A stretch of DNA of 64,000 nt, taken from the NCBI GenBank assembly GCA_963691655.1, contig OY829330.1:17252869-17316868 (forward strand). The letters run 5' to 3'. Origin of the DNA: Toxonevra muliebris. Taxonomy: Eukaryota > Arthropoda > Insecta > Diptera > Pallopteridae. Below, piece after piece: positions 41,350-52,439 of the stretch (positions within the stretch are counted from its first letter, which is position 1; every line of letters begins with the position of its first letter). Position numbers and translations under genes: made by a program. The notes below the pieces were generated by a model. That model was given only the letters and a program-made list of their open reading frames with translations, was not told the DNA's origin and searched no databases.

Positions 41350-41480
41350 AAGGAAAAACAAGAAAGAAAAATCCTTGCTGGATTTGAACTCGGATCTCCC
41401 AGATTAACAGCCACCATCCTACTCTCACAGCAATAATCCCTTTTTGGGATCGATGTCAAATTTCTAAATTAAACAGAAGC
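41350..41480 (-). repeat. tRNA-like repeat, copy 3
   Basis: On the minus strand TTAATTTAGAAATTTGACA leads to CTGGGAGATCCGAGTTCAAATCC, with a good B box (GAGTTCAAATCC). The head differs from copies 1 and 2. Confidence 0.45.
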
Positions 41481-41904
41481 TGTTAATGACACTTTCTTTA
41501 AAGATTAAACTTCTGTTTAAGCTATGTAGAACTGTACAGAACATTTTCCGTTTGCATTACATTTCTGTTCTTAAAGGTTAATTCCTTACCTCTACCAATG
41601 TTAGTTAACATTTTTAGTATTTGCATAATTTTTCGATTTCTTCATCAAACGAAACCTGTTTGAGCTGTTGCTAATGTTACTTAACATTTTCACTGTTTTT
41701 TTTGTTTGCTTCTATGAGATAACATTTCTTAACATTTATAGAATGTTAAGATGAAACCTATATGCGAGATCTTTAGAAGTATTTTGTTTCTACATTGTAT
41801 TCCCAACATTATATTAGCTAGCTATTATCCCAACAATATGGGTGAAAAATCATGAATTTTAAAGTAAACATTTTTCGAAAAACAAGCATGAAAAAAAGCA
41901 ATAA

Positions 41905-42314
41905 AATAAAAACTTTTCCATATGCATTTTTGATATTCATAATAGCGATTTTATCATTCAAATTCTATAGAAAAATCGAAAAATTTCAAATTATGTTTCA
42001 AAAAATGATTACTATTGAAATTTTATTTGCATTCGCTTGAATATTTTCTCAAAATTTACATTGGTTAGCCAATGTGGTTAACATAACATAGTATAACATT
42101 TATACTCCAGCTGTTAAATGACCGATACAAGAAGGAAATGAAATACCAGAAATTCCTTCTCTCATCACACACCCCGAACTCATCCACTCATACATTTTGC
42201 TCGGTTGGTTTAATTTTCTACATCGTGGACAGTTGTGTTCGATGTATCGCTCAAATTAAATGTTTCAGCAACACGAAGAGCGAAATGCGACCTCTTTACC
42301 ATCTAGACTCTTTG
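41905..42314 (+). repeat. Inverted-repeat arm B (uninterrupted)
   Basis: Inverse of arm A; contains the empty target site TAAATGACCGATA of the LINE in arm A. Short ORFs in it are not conserved with arm A. Confidence 0.85.
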
Positions 42315-43119
42315 CATCATGCCAATTGGGGGAGGGGCATTATTTATGATGTCAGCACCGTGGTTTAATATTAACAAGCTGTAAAACCTTGTTGACTTGG
42401 GTTTTACAGGAAAAATTCGATATCGTTATGATGCAGTTTTTCCACTTTTCCACTACTTTGCTTATGAAGCTTCTCAATTTTTTTTATTTCTCAGCACTGC
42501 TCCTCATCACATTTTATTTCGTCTATTATATTATCAAATACGTGGGCCTTCACAGCCGAAAATGTTCCAGTAGAGAAGTTTTCATTGTGCCAAATTAAAA
42601 AAAGTATGCGTTTGGAAACATTCATTGTGCCTAAAAATATAATAACCAATAAACGGGCAAGAATGGTCAGATCAGTTTGGTCGTTACACAATAACAATAA
42701 GTCAAGTTAATAAATAAAATAAGAATTGAACCGGATCCGCTTGGACACCAAAAGATGCACTCCACGAAACTATAGTGTACAGCACTGCAAATATGCTACC
42801 ACAAATGTTAACTACTACAATTTATTTCTATTAAACTAGATAAGCACAGGCCACAAGCGTTAATTTTTTGTAAATGCATACCTTCTGCTTTCAATAAAAA
42901 CTTTAACTTATTAAATTTATTAATCAACTAATTTAATATTGGCAAAAAACACACATTGGGTAATTAAGCGCCAAATTCTTTCAATGCACTTGCTGCAACG
43001 TATTGACAAAAGTAAAAACGGTGATTTGCTTAGTGGAGTATCAGTAATCGATACAATGCAAAACATTTATGGATTTAAAAGTTTTAAATTTCGAATTAAA
43101 TGCCACTAGATCAGTGATT
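42315..43119. other. AT-rich non-coding region
   Basis: Nothing recognised. Confidence 0.4.
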
Positions 43120-43270
43120 TCAACCAGTGTGCGCCGTTCGGATTCGGCATAAAACTGTAGGTCTCTTCTATTCGTATATAAATATAACTCGCACAACATG
43201 AATGGATGCGAAAAGCTCGGCCTAGGCCCTCCAGGGGCTGTTGTGCCAAAATAGTAGTAGTATTAGTAAT
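43120..43270 (+). repeat. Non-LTR/SINE 3'-end fragment with CCGTTCGG hairpin
   Basis: GCCGTTCGGATTCGGC and AAACTGTAGGTC also occur in the SINE at 13.8 kb. GCTCGGCCTAGGCCC and an AGTAGTAGTATT tail follow, the layout of a common insect non-LTR 3' end. Confidence 0.55.
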
Positions 43271-43859
43271 TATTGCAATATTTTAAAGGAAAAGTTGTGT
43301 AAATTTGAAGTGTTTTCCATTTTAAATGTTTTTTGTTCCGAATGCTACAAATCGGTCTTTGTGATTGTGATATATTAAAAGGCGGCTAATGTGGAATAAT
43401 ATTAACGTGTTTTTTGACTTGCTTGAAGAAGAGTTAGAGATATATCTCAATTTTCTCTTGACCTCAACATGTGTGGTGCCAGGAAGTTAGTATTTGTTTA
43501 ATTTGCTATTCTCTGTATATGTACGTATAGAAAGTGATACCAAGAAGGCTGTTTTGTTTTCACACATTTTTTTACATTATTATATTTTCTAAAATAAAAA
43601 CTAAAAGTTTTTAAACCAAGTTAATTATCCATGCTTATGTATAAAACTTATCAAATTGTTTTTCGGATAATATGATACAGTATGCACATTTAACTACGCA
43701 TGTGTACCACAATTTTTGAGATTGGTGCTTTTTGGGTTTTGCTAGATTTTGTCTTATATCTTTTTTGTTGGCCAGCGCATCTATCTCGTTGTGAAGTATC
43801 CTATAGTGAATGCTTCACTAATGAAACATATCAAGGATTGGTTCAAATTGGACTTTTAC

Positions 43860-44098
43860 TTAAACAACAAATTCCAAAATAAAAACCCTATACCACAATA
43901 CCCGAAGTTCATCCATCGACGCCTTCAATTTGTGAATGATAATTGATATTTTCTGATCATCATCAATTGAATACAGAGATGTTTCTGGCATGCCCGAAAA
44001 AACATCATATTCAAACTTAATGCCATTTTTACTTTCAACATCATCAATGTATTCTACAAAACTATCCAATGACAACAATCTGACGATACGCACTGACT
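43860..44098 (-). CDS. Candidate host exon, unknown protein
   Basis: A minus-strand frame beginning after a good acceptor (pyrimidine run plus TTTTTTTGTAG, ending at 44099) reads VRIVRLLSLDSFVEYIDDVE and continues FEYDVFSGMPETSL, SIDDDQKISIIIHKLK, SMDELR. A possible donor GTATTG follows at 43908. The composition looks protein-like and unlike any transposon protein here. I do not recognise it. The upstream frame 44054-44236 (MEKHYVMLKHHSKYDEANWK) might belong to the same gene. Confidence 0.3.
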
Positions 44099-44273
44099 AC
44101 AAAAAAATGTATGGCATTGACGGGTTTGGATGTTGGATTCTAAGTTGCACTTGCACTGACAAATTAGAAATAGCTTTTTCCAATTTGCTTCGTCGTATTT
44201 AGAATGATGCTTTAACATAACATAATGTTTTTCCACAAGGCCATTTTCGTATCTTCGAGGTGTAGTATTTACA

Positions 44274-44400
44274 ATGGTATCGGTACTCGATACTTTTACC
44301 CCGATACCTGATAATTTTTCACTCGATACTTTTATTATTAGTACTTGTACTCAATGAGTACATTGATGCTGGTATCGAAATTCGATACTTTTCAAAACTT
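44274..44400. repeat. TATCGATAC-rich block, left
   Basis: ATGGTATCG, CTCGATACTTTT (twice), CCCCGATACC, TGGTATCGAAATTCGATAC. Faces a similar block at 49108-49222 in inverse order. Confidence 0.6.
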
Positions 44401-45090
44401 CAAGTGCAAAAATTAGTACTATAAAATCAAAATGCAAATAAAATTAAACAGTACAACTACTGTTTTGAATATATGTATAATCAGATGATGTTAATTTATA
44501 TTTAGAAGTGCAACCTACAAATTTTTTAACAGAGAGTCGTTCGGCATTATTTCTCTTAATTAATTAAAGAACTAACAATCATTTATTGTATTTGGCCTGT
44601 CAGGCTGCCAGTCACTCAAGGGGACCAACATGTATTTCGATACGTGCCGTAATTGAGTGATCTGATGGAAGTTTGGTCTATCACCTCCACGTGGTGATGG
44701 CTGGAAACAGTTGCATATCTGATTTCTGATATGTAACTGGCTAAGATAATTCAGGCGGAGGGAGCGCACCCTCTTATGCAAAGCCTTCCATAATCCAAAG
44801 TGTTATGGGACCCGTGCCTGTTGGATATTTTGGCAGCCAGGGGAGTAACTCTGGAATGCCAGCAGTGGCGAGTCAGCTATCTGAATGCATTAAATGCAAT
44901 TAATTTGATGCAATCATTATGGTGGATCCGCTTCCGTTCTCCAGTGTTAAAAATTAGGCTGTCTTTTTACGGAGCATCTCTGATACCTGGCCGCCTCAGA
45001 GAGTAACGGTGGCCTTGCCGTGGTATGGGGCGCTGCCACGGTCGACCTTCCCTTCCTCTTTTCTTTATAGAGGTTGCCGTGTATTCTAAT
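44401..45090. other. Region between TATCGATAC block and LOA ORF1
   Basis: From about 44560 the base composition becomes less AT-rich, suggesting LOA 5' UTR or upstream sequence, but no motif can be read. Confidence 0.35.
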
Positions 45091-45453
45091 TCGTCGGGAT
45101 GCACAGCTTCGCCTTGGTTAAACAGGAGGAGCAGGCGACCGGACGAAACGGCATGAACAAATTCGAAAAAAAAAATCCTCAAAGTCTCTCGAGCCTACGA
45201 CAGAGAGAGCATCCCAGGGGAGAGTTTGGTTATAATCTTTACAACCAAATCTTCTTTGGTGTCAGGGGCTGTGAACCCTCCGGCTGAAGTAGGTATGAGT
45301 CTGAACGTCACAACTGTGGCCAACATACCTCCTACAGAAGCCGGCGTACTATGGCCACAACCTTCTCGCAGTATGATACGCAAATGGAGGAAGATTAGGT
45401 CGATAAACTGACGTAAGGAGGCCTCGGCCACTACTCTGGTTGAAGACCCAATT

Positions 45454-45831
45454 ATGGCCAGTGTTTCAAAGAGGGTACTCTCTGCTGAGGTTACAGCAAC
45501 CGATGCAGAGATTTCTCAGAGAAACCAAGCCGCTTCCTTCAGGCGCGCTCAGGTAAAGAGGACGAAGACCGATACTGCCAACGCTGCCATCTCTTGCAGT
45601 GTGGGCGCGCAGATGGGAGGCTCTAGCACTTTCCGAAGTATTAACGCCACCTCTGTGATGCCTACTGCTGCCGGCAATGATAATGCGAGGCTACCCCGGT
45701 TTTCTTACTCGGCAAATATTGCGGAACCTATCTGTGGACTTACAGTAACCCAGATAAATTTGCAACATTCCAAGGCTGCTACTGCACTCCTATGTAAACG
45801 CCTTTCCATGTTGCATATATTAGGTCCATAA
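45454..45831 (+). pseudogene. LOA-like ORF1 end fused to endonuclease start
   Basis: MASVSKRVLSAEVTATDAEI is ORF1-type sequence (compare 55.2-55.3 kb, minus). From PICGLTVTQINLQHSKAAT it is the start of an AP endonuclease, so the C-terminal part of ORF1 is deleted and the two are joined in one frame. Confidence 0.7.
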
Positions 45832-46240
45832 AGAACACATCTGTGGACTTGGTGAGTTAAGGGGGCGCACGATTCTGTATGATGAGAGTTCTAATAGACC
45901 TAGAACCTGTCTTATAGCATTTCCTGATCTTACAATCACCAACCTTGGTCAGTTTTGTGGCCAAGATATGGTGGCTGCTAAGGTGAGTTTTCAGGACAAT
46001 CGAGAATGGAAACAACTACATCCTGTCTTCTGGGTTGAACATACAAAACGTTGGGAATCAAGCCACTTTTGTGACACCCACTAGGCAGCAGGTTATTGAC
46101 CTAACCCTTTCGAATGAAAGGTTAGTGCAGTCAATTTCAAACTGGAACTGGTCCTTAGAGATGACTCTCTATCAGACCACAGATATATCGAGTTTCAGTA
46201 TGGTGTTGAAGTTAATCCTTTAACGCTCATAAGAAATCCG
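45832..46240 (+). pseudogene. LOA-like endonuclease remains
   Basis: RPRTCLIAFPDLTITN near 45895, then GNQATFVTPTRQQVIDLTLS (46050-46110) and the SDHRYIEFQ-type Asp-His end near 46170-46195 in different frames. Confidence 0.65.
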
Positions 46241-47203
46241 AAAAAGGCGGATTGGGCAAAGTTTAGAGTAGAACTGAATTCATTAAGCTGTGCTCTACCC
46301 CCTAAACTACGCAACGAGCGAGGTCTGGAAGTGGTGGAAAATCTCACCTCTGCTCTTCAGACCAGCTTTGAGCGTGCTTGTCCCCTTTGCCAACCTCTTG
46401 CTAAAATTCCTGTTCCGTGGTGGAGCAAGGAGTTGCAAGCCCTGCGGGCTGAGTCGAGAAAACTTATCAACAGGGCTTTCAAGACTGATCTTGATGAGCA
46501 CTGGGCTCTATATCATCAAAAGCAGAAGGAGTGTAAAAAGCTAATTCGAGATTCGGATAGGGCTTCCTTTAGAAATTTCTGCAGCGGTATTGAAACTATG
46601 TCTGAAACAGCTAAACAGCTGGCGAAAATCCTTAAAAAGGGTCAAGCCAACCCACTGTGTTCACTCAAAAAATCTGATGGCACTTTCACGGAATCAAAAA
46701 GTGAGATGTTCAGCTTAATGCTGAAATCTTACTTTCCGGGCAATCAGGTCTCTGTTGTTCAACATCCCACTTTTCCGGAAGCGGGGAGGGTTAGTTCGAC
46801 AGTTTCACAGCGTAACTGGTGGGTTGCCAGGACAGTAGCGAATGAAGATACGATTAGGTTTGCTATTGCTTCTTTTGACAGCTTCAAATCGCCGGGGCCG
46901 GATGGTATACTCCCAGTTTCTCTGAAAAGGGGTATGGTGCAGTTGCCACCGGTTTTGAAGAAGATCTCCATATCCAGTTTGGCTCTCGCTCACATACCTC
47001 AACAATGGAGGTTGGTAAAAGTTGTATTCATTCCGAAAATTGGAAAGGACAACTATACCAATCCCAAAAGCTTTAGATCAATTAAAACAGGAAAGAATAC
47101 ACTATTGGTATTTTTGTTGATATTGAGGGAGCTTTTGACAACGCGACTTTTGACGGTATGTGCAATGCAGCAGGTCAGCATGGAGTGGATCCAGTTCTTG
47201 TGA
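46232..47203 (+). pseudogene. LOA-like ORF2 linker and RT N-terminal part
   Basis: KKADWAKFRVELNSLS, VPWWSKELQALRAESRKLI, ASFRNFCSGIETMSE, SPGPDGILPVSLKRG, WRLVKVVFIPKIGK, NPKSFRSI. At 47083 the sequence jumps past the HAYR/STETAL block. From there the frame is out of phase and EGAFDNATFD-type sequence lies in the next frame. Confidence 0.8.
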
Positions 47204-47757
47204 ACTGGATTCGCTCAATACTGTCACACAGACTTTTGATGGTTAAAGCGGATAGAGGATGTCCCCAAGGGGGTGTACTCTCTCCACTGCTGTGGTGTCT
47301 GCTGGTTGACTCTCTGCTTGTTTCCCTAAATGAGTCGGGTATCTACACACAGGCCTATGCCGATGACGTTGCCTGCTTAATCTCGGGCCAATCGGTCGGG
47401 TATGTTTGTAGAAAGGCCCAAACTGCTCTGAATCTGATTGACTCTTAGTGTTGCTCAAACGGGCTATCGGTTAACCCTCTTAAAACTGGTGTTATTCTTT
47501 TCACCAGGAGAAGGAAAATTGATGGTCTCGTTTTACCAGTACTCCAAGGAATCACTATTTAGCTATCCCAAGAAGTGAAATATCTAGGAGTCATTCTAGA
47601 TACCAAACTTCTTTGTTGAGCTAAATGTAAGGCTTTTTGTCAATGTAAGGCTATTTTTGGCAAAACATGGGGCTTATCACCTTATAAAGCCTTATGGCTT
47701 TATAAGGCTATGATTCGACCCATCATCACCTATGCATCCATAGTCTGGTGTAGCAGA
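47104..47757 (+). pseudogene. LOA-like ORF2 RT catalytic part
   Basis: DIEGAFDNATFDGMCNAAG, then RGCPQGGVLSPLLW, the catalytic YADD in YTQAYADDVACL (near 47355) and, after a stop at 47446-47448, LSVNPLKTGV, VKYLGVILDTKLL and FGKTWGLSP. Further stops at 47560 and 47616. Confidence 0.8.
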
Positions 47758-47761
47758 CTTA

Positions 47762-48475
47762 ATGTTGACAGCGTTAGGAAAGCTCTTGCTTGAAAGGACT
47801 GTGGCCATTTGCTGTTCGGGAGCTTTTCCTACAACACCTGGCCCATCCTTGGATGCATTGCTCAACTTACCACCCCTTGATATTTTTGCTAAAGGAGAGG
47901 CTGTTAAAGCCATCTGTAGGCTTAAACGCAATGGGTATTGGTATGACACTTGCTGGGATATTGTTAAAGGTACTGATATGGACCTAATAGTTCTATCAAT
48001 GCCATCCGATACAATGCCAACAATTCCAGTTTTAAAACAGCGCTATACAATACAAATTCCAGCGGCCCAAACTTGGTTTTTGCCGGGCCCTGGGCCGGAA
48101 GTTGATTGTAAGCGTATTTTCACTGACGGCTCCAGAACAGAATTCGGTTCGGGTTCTGGGGTCTTTATTGAAAATGATGGAGTGCACCTTCACTTTTCCC
48201 TTGGGTTGTATACTTCTGTTTTTCAACAGAAATTTTTGCAATCATCAAGGCAATGGACCATGTTATTGATAATGGTTCGAGAGAAAGGAGTATCTGTGTA
48301 TTTAGTGACAGTCAGGCTGCTCTTAAATCCTTGCTTAATCCTCTAACCACGTCTAAACTGGTTATGCATTGTAAATCCAGACTTGTGTGTGAAAATGCCG
48401 GAAATGAATCTGCTGACCTTCTGGCCGGAAAGGGTTTGGAAACTGGTTTCCTGGGCCCAGAACCTGTACTCTCTT
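47762..48475 (+). pseudogene. LOA-like ORF2 thumb and RNase H
   Basis: VAICCSGAFPTTPGPSLDALL, then RNase H: RIFTDGSRTEFGSGSG near 48113, Glu region after a shift at 48232, ICVFSDSQAALKSLL near 48293, and NESADLLAGKG near 48400. The segment with VPGH is deleted. It ends with EPVLS; nothing of the C-terminal CCHC remains. Confidence 0.8.
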
Positions 48476-48565
48476 AGTAAGCATATTTGGTACTGCAGTA
48501 TTGGGAGACGAATACCTGAGCTCTCTAACACCGCAGGATCTGCTAAGATTTATTTAAAAATCTGG

Positions 48566-49107
48566 TAGATTTAAAGAATAGCAAAAAGGAACACAGGATA
48601 TAGTACAATGGACGTAAAATTTGTCTGAGTGCTGTATTCTTGAATACTTCTTTTGTCTGTTGCAACAAAAAAAAAAAAAACAATCATTCAAAAAAATTGT
48701 ATCTTGTATATCTAAATAGTTCTGTTCGCACCCTAAATACAAAAGTGAAACAACTCAAAATTGAAAACTTTTCAAGAAACGATAAAAAACTGTATTTGCT
48801 TACTTGTAGATGCATATAACAATTTATTTTGTAGAAATTAAAATGTCTTCATAATAAAATTACATATAATTTTCCATAACATATGTTGTATTAAGCAAAA
48901 AATTTTAAAATTTGAGCTGCGCCACTTTTGTAGTTAGTGTGCGATATGTATCTACATACATATATATATATAATAAATATCTACATTTTTATATATTTCA
49001 TATATATATAGGTATATGAATTCATGATTCATTTATGTACTTTTAAAAAATAAAAAATTTACAAATAATTCTCAAATTTTTAAGCGCATTGTATGATTTT
49101 TTCTACT
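48566..49107. other. AT-rich spacer with TA microsatellite
   Basis: TATATATATATA-type repeat at 48959-48972 and 49003-49012. No gene. Confidence 0.5.
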
Positions 49108-49222
49108 CCAGGTATCGAAACCCGATACTTTAGGTATCGAGTCCATTTTTGTCGATACTTTTCGGTCGCTACTTCAAATGAGTATACATAGTATCGATAC
49201 TTTCCCTTCGATACCATTTCCC
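49108..49222. repeat. TATCGATAC-rich block, right
   Basis: GGTATCGAAACCCGATACTT, GGTATCGAG, GTCGATACTTTT, AGTATCGATACTTTC and CGATACCAT, inverse counterpart of 44274-44400. Confidence 0.6.
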
Positions 49223-49899
49223 TAGGTGTCCTTAAGCTTACGATTTTTTGAAGCACTTATGTATGATTTTTTAAAAAACAATAAATGTTAAATTTTGTTG
49301 ATCATCTGGCGTTTTGAGCTACAACAAAAAACTGGAACTTAATTAAAATTAAAATTGCATCAAAATTTAAAGTAGCTTCTTATGGATTTAGTTGAAAACT
49401 TCTTGGACTAGAATTTAATGATTTTTTAAGGATTTTAATTTTGCGAAAAATAAAATTGCATTTAGGGGGTAGAACTATGAGTAGCAGACTTCACTAGTGA
49501 AATATGACTTCGGAGATGAATAAGACTTAAAAAGGAAATGTTGTACTCATCAAGACGTTTACAACAAAGAAAGAATCCTCAATTGTCTCCAAATGACTTC
49601 AAGTGACTCTTACTTTTACAGTCTGCTCACAATCACAAAGATGTGTACCGTTTTGATTTTTGCCTTTCGATCCAAAATATAAAAATTAAAAAATTATTTA
49701 TTTTTTCTAAGCAGAGAAACAAAATTAGAAAATATTTGTTATGTTGGAGTAAATAAATAAAAAATTAAAATTATATTCATTAACAATGAATTATTTTTGT
49801 TGACGATCAATTAGATAAAATTTAAGAAATAAGTATTAAATTACGATTTTTTTCTTATTGCTTGTAATGATATTGGAGCGAATGATATAATTTTACTAT
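49223..49899. other. AT-rich non-coding region
   Basis: Nothing recognised. Confidence 0.4.
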
Positions 49900-50440
49900 T
49901 AAAGGAACTTAACACATAGAAATTAAGAGTACTTAATTTTTAATTGCAACACCTAATTATTGCATCAATAGTTTTTTTATTTTTCTTTTATTTTAACTTC
50001 CGGGACTACTAGCTTTATAAAAGCTAAGTCCCACAAACAACATAGAAAATAAAGGAGCACATAGTTTTAATTGCAGCACTTAATTAGCACTTAGTTATGA
50101 CATTATTACTTTTTTATTTTTCTAAGGTTTTAATTTTCGGGCCTGCTAGGTTTACATGAAAAATGGATATCCACTAAAAACATAGAAACTAAAAGGGTAC
50201 CTAATATCGAATTGCAGCACCTAATTAGTAACTAATTATGGCATTATTACTTTTTTATTTTTTTAAGGTTTTAATTTTCGGGCCTGCTAGGTTTACATGG
50301 AAAATGCATTTCCACTAAAAACATAGAATCTAAAAGAGCACCCAATTTTTAACTATAGCACCTAATTAGCACCTAATTAAGGCATCACTATTTCTTCAAT
50401 TTTCGATTTCGGGACTGCTAGGTTAACACTGGTGCAAAAA
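49900..50440. repeat. Tandem array, unit 126-141 bp
   Basis: CATAGAAA-type phrase starts units at 49915, 50041, 50181 and 50322. Each unit has GCAGCACCTAATTAG, a CATTATTACTTTTTTATTTT stretch and CGGGCCTGCTAGGTTTACAT. The two central units are most alike; the outer ones are diverged (CGGGACTACTAGC at 50001, CGGGACTGCTAGG at 50411). Confidence 0.8.
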
Positions 50441-50599
50441 CGCATTCGATTGGCTGATAGGGACTCAAGCAATTTTGATTTATAGTTACGATGGGACTTA
50501 GTCACTTTTGAAAAAATAGTTAATATTAAATAGGTTGTTTTAATTTAATTAACATTAATTAATTTCATTTCTTTTGTTTAAACTATTTATTTGTTCGGT

Positions 50600-51325
50600 C
50601 AGTGATATTTTCTGACTTTAGCAGTGGCTGATTTGAGAAAGGATGCCCAATATATATTTACGTATTCGGATATATGCTTTAGAATGCATTTGTATATAAG
50701 AAGCTTATTATGAAGAGAGAGTTCAGATTTTTTGTTTAACAGCCAAAACAGGTTATGAAGTTTCAACCCTAGAGCCTTTCTTTTGGTGAATATATGCTTT
50801 CTTCACGTCAGTTTGTTGTCTAGATAAAGCCCAAGATATTTAGCTTCAGATGCTTTGGGACTTCGGTTCCATTTAGCTTTATGATTGGACATATAGATTT
50901 CCTGGTCGTAAAAGTAACTTGCACTGATTTAGTTTCATCCAATGTGCGATGTTATTGATTGCTTTTTGTAGCTTAGTTGATGCACGATTTGGGTCATTGT
51001 CTGTAGACAAAACTGCTGTATCATCGGCGAAGGTTCCAATTAAAGTTCCTTCTGTAAGTGGTAAATCGGAGATGTACAGGGTGTAAAGGATAGTGCACAT
51101 TATGCTGCTTTGAGGGACTCCAGCTTCAATATCATGTAGGGTTGAAACATTATCATCTTGTTTAATGAAGAAATGTCTATTAAACAGATAGATTTAATAA
51201 ATAGGAAGTAGTTGATTGGTAGCATTTTTTCTATTTTATATAACAATCCGTTGTGCCATACACGATCGAACGCTTGTGAAATGTCGAGGAATACAGCTGT
51301 ACAGTATTGCTTTTTTCAAAAGTTT
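50600..51325 (-). pseudogene. Jockey-like LINE RT fragment
   Basis: Minus-strand reading gives AVFLDISQAFDRVWHNGLL near 51290, IMCTILYTLYISDLP with the PQGS-type block, TFADDTAVLS (the catalytic FADD, near 51030), then YLGLYLDNKLT, HNLFWLLNKKS and NKLLIYKCI towards 50640. The longest frame is 50879-51100. Frameshifts and stops elsewhere. FADD and WLL phrases are Jockey-clade features. Confidence 0.8.
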
Positions 51326-52224
51326 TGTGTTTCACACACGTAACGTTTGCAAAAAGAAACTGAACAAAAATAATGAGAAAAATAAAACAAAATAGAGGAC
51401 AAATTTTTAAATTTTTAGTTTGATCGACTTGATAAAATAAACTCTGACTTCTTCAGAATAAGCAATATGGAGTAAAAAAAGGCCTTTATTGTCCTTCATT
51501 CTGTCCGACTGGGTTCTTTTCTTCCCTTAATCACATTAGAAATTTGATTGGTAATATCATATCATAGATATCAATGCTTAAGATTAACTAATTATCAACC
51601 CACTCTCCTCTTCGCTACACTTTTTTGGTATAATTCAATTTCATAAATAAATACGCCATCAAGCTCCGCAATAAATGGTAAATCAAAAACGTAGCATATT
51701 CATATACTGTGCGTACTTAATGTGTGTAAAAACATAAATCTCTGGCATATCCCTTTTCATTAATATTTACGAACCATAATCAAGAAGTTCAGTAGGAAAA
51801 CATTAATTCAATATTGTGAGGAAGGAAGTTAATGCAGATCTATGTTAATAGTAGTAGTAGGTTGTGTGTGTATTTGTATGTGTGTGTGTTTATTATTGCT
51901 TTCATGTATTAATTTAATAACAAAAATAATATTTAATCTGTATAACTACAACTACTAACCTTTGCTTGTTACTTTGCGGTAATGTAATCGTGCAGCCAAA
52001 ACAAATTCCACTGCTGCTTCTTCATCTGCTGGCTGCTTACACTCCCCCTTTTTATGGTAAATGTTGTAGATGTATGTAACTATAAAACAAACACAGAACA
52101 TTACAGCACGCCTATACTGTCCATGCAATCTCAATTCTGATCAATCCCCTCCTATACCCAGTCTCCCTTGTGTCTCCTAAAAATCACTCCATTCTACTAC
52201 TACTTAATCTGAAAGCGCATCGAA
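51326..52224. other. Non-coding region with TG microsatellite
   Basis: TGTGTGTGTATTTG/TGTGTGTGTGTTT at about 51862-51891. Composition from 52080 to 52220 is less AT-rich and C-rich. Confidence 0.5.
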
Positions 52225-52431
52225 ATGGAAGACAATAAAGAGGAAACAGAAGTAGTAGTGGAAGAAGCAAAAAAAAACATTAAAGATTTAATTGCCTTTA
52301 TTTCATTTACCTTTAGTGTTCCGGAAATCTGCAGGAACTTCATTTGTACGTTTTTTGTTTCGATTTTTTTTTATTTTGTTCACAGTAGATTTGCACTTTC
52401 GTTCGTGCGTTCACAGCTAAATTTTTTTTAA
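52225..52431 (+). CDS. Candidate first exon or spurious ORF, unknown
   Basis: MEDNKEETEVVVEEAKKNIK starts after a comparatively C-rich leader, with an acidic then lysine-rich start that looks protein-like for about 40 residues before becoming a hydrophobic AT-rich reading. A possible donor is near 52348 (TTTGTACGT). No homolog recognised. Confidence 0.2.
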   Translation: MEDNKEETEVVVEEAKKNIKDLIAFISFTFSVPEICRNFICTFFVSIFFYFVHSRFALSFVRSQLNFF

Positions 52432-52439
52432 AGATACTA

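Larger units (their letters stand above)
39561..41904. other. Loop of the inverted repeat, AT-rich with small repeats
   Basis: No protein gene recognised. It holds three tRNA-like repeat copies and a fold-back element (separate entries), and microsatellite-like ATATTTATATATATATT near 41238-41258. Confidence 0.5.
45095..48565 (+). mobile_element. Decayed LOA-like LINE, ORF1 to RNase H
   Basis: ORF1 pieces (VKQEEQATGRNGMNKFEKK near 45118, AVNPPAEVGMSLNVTTV, PPTEAGVL) match the minus-strand fragment at 54.9-55.7 kb. Endonuclease, RT and RNase H pieces follow to 48475. Numerous frameshifts, a deletion inside RT near 47083 and an absent 3' end show long decay. Confidence 0.8.
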
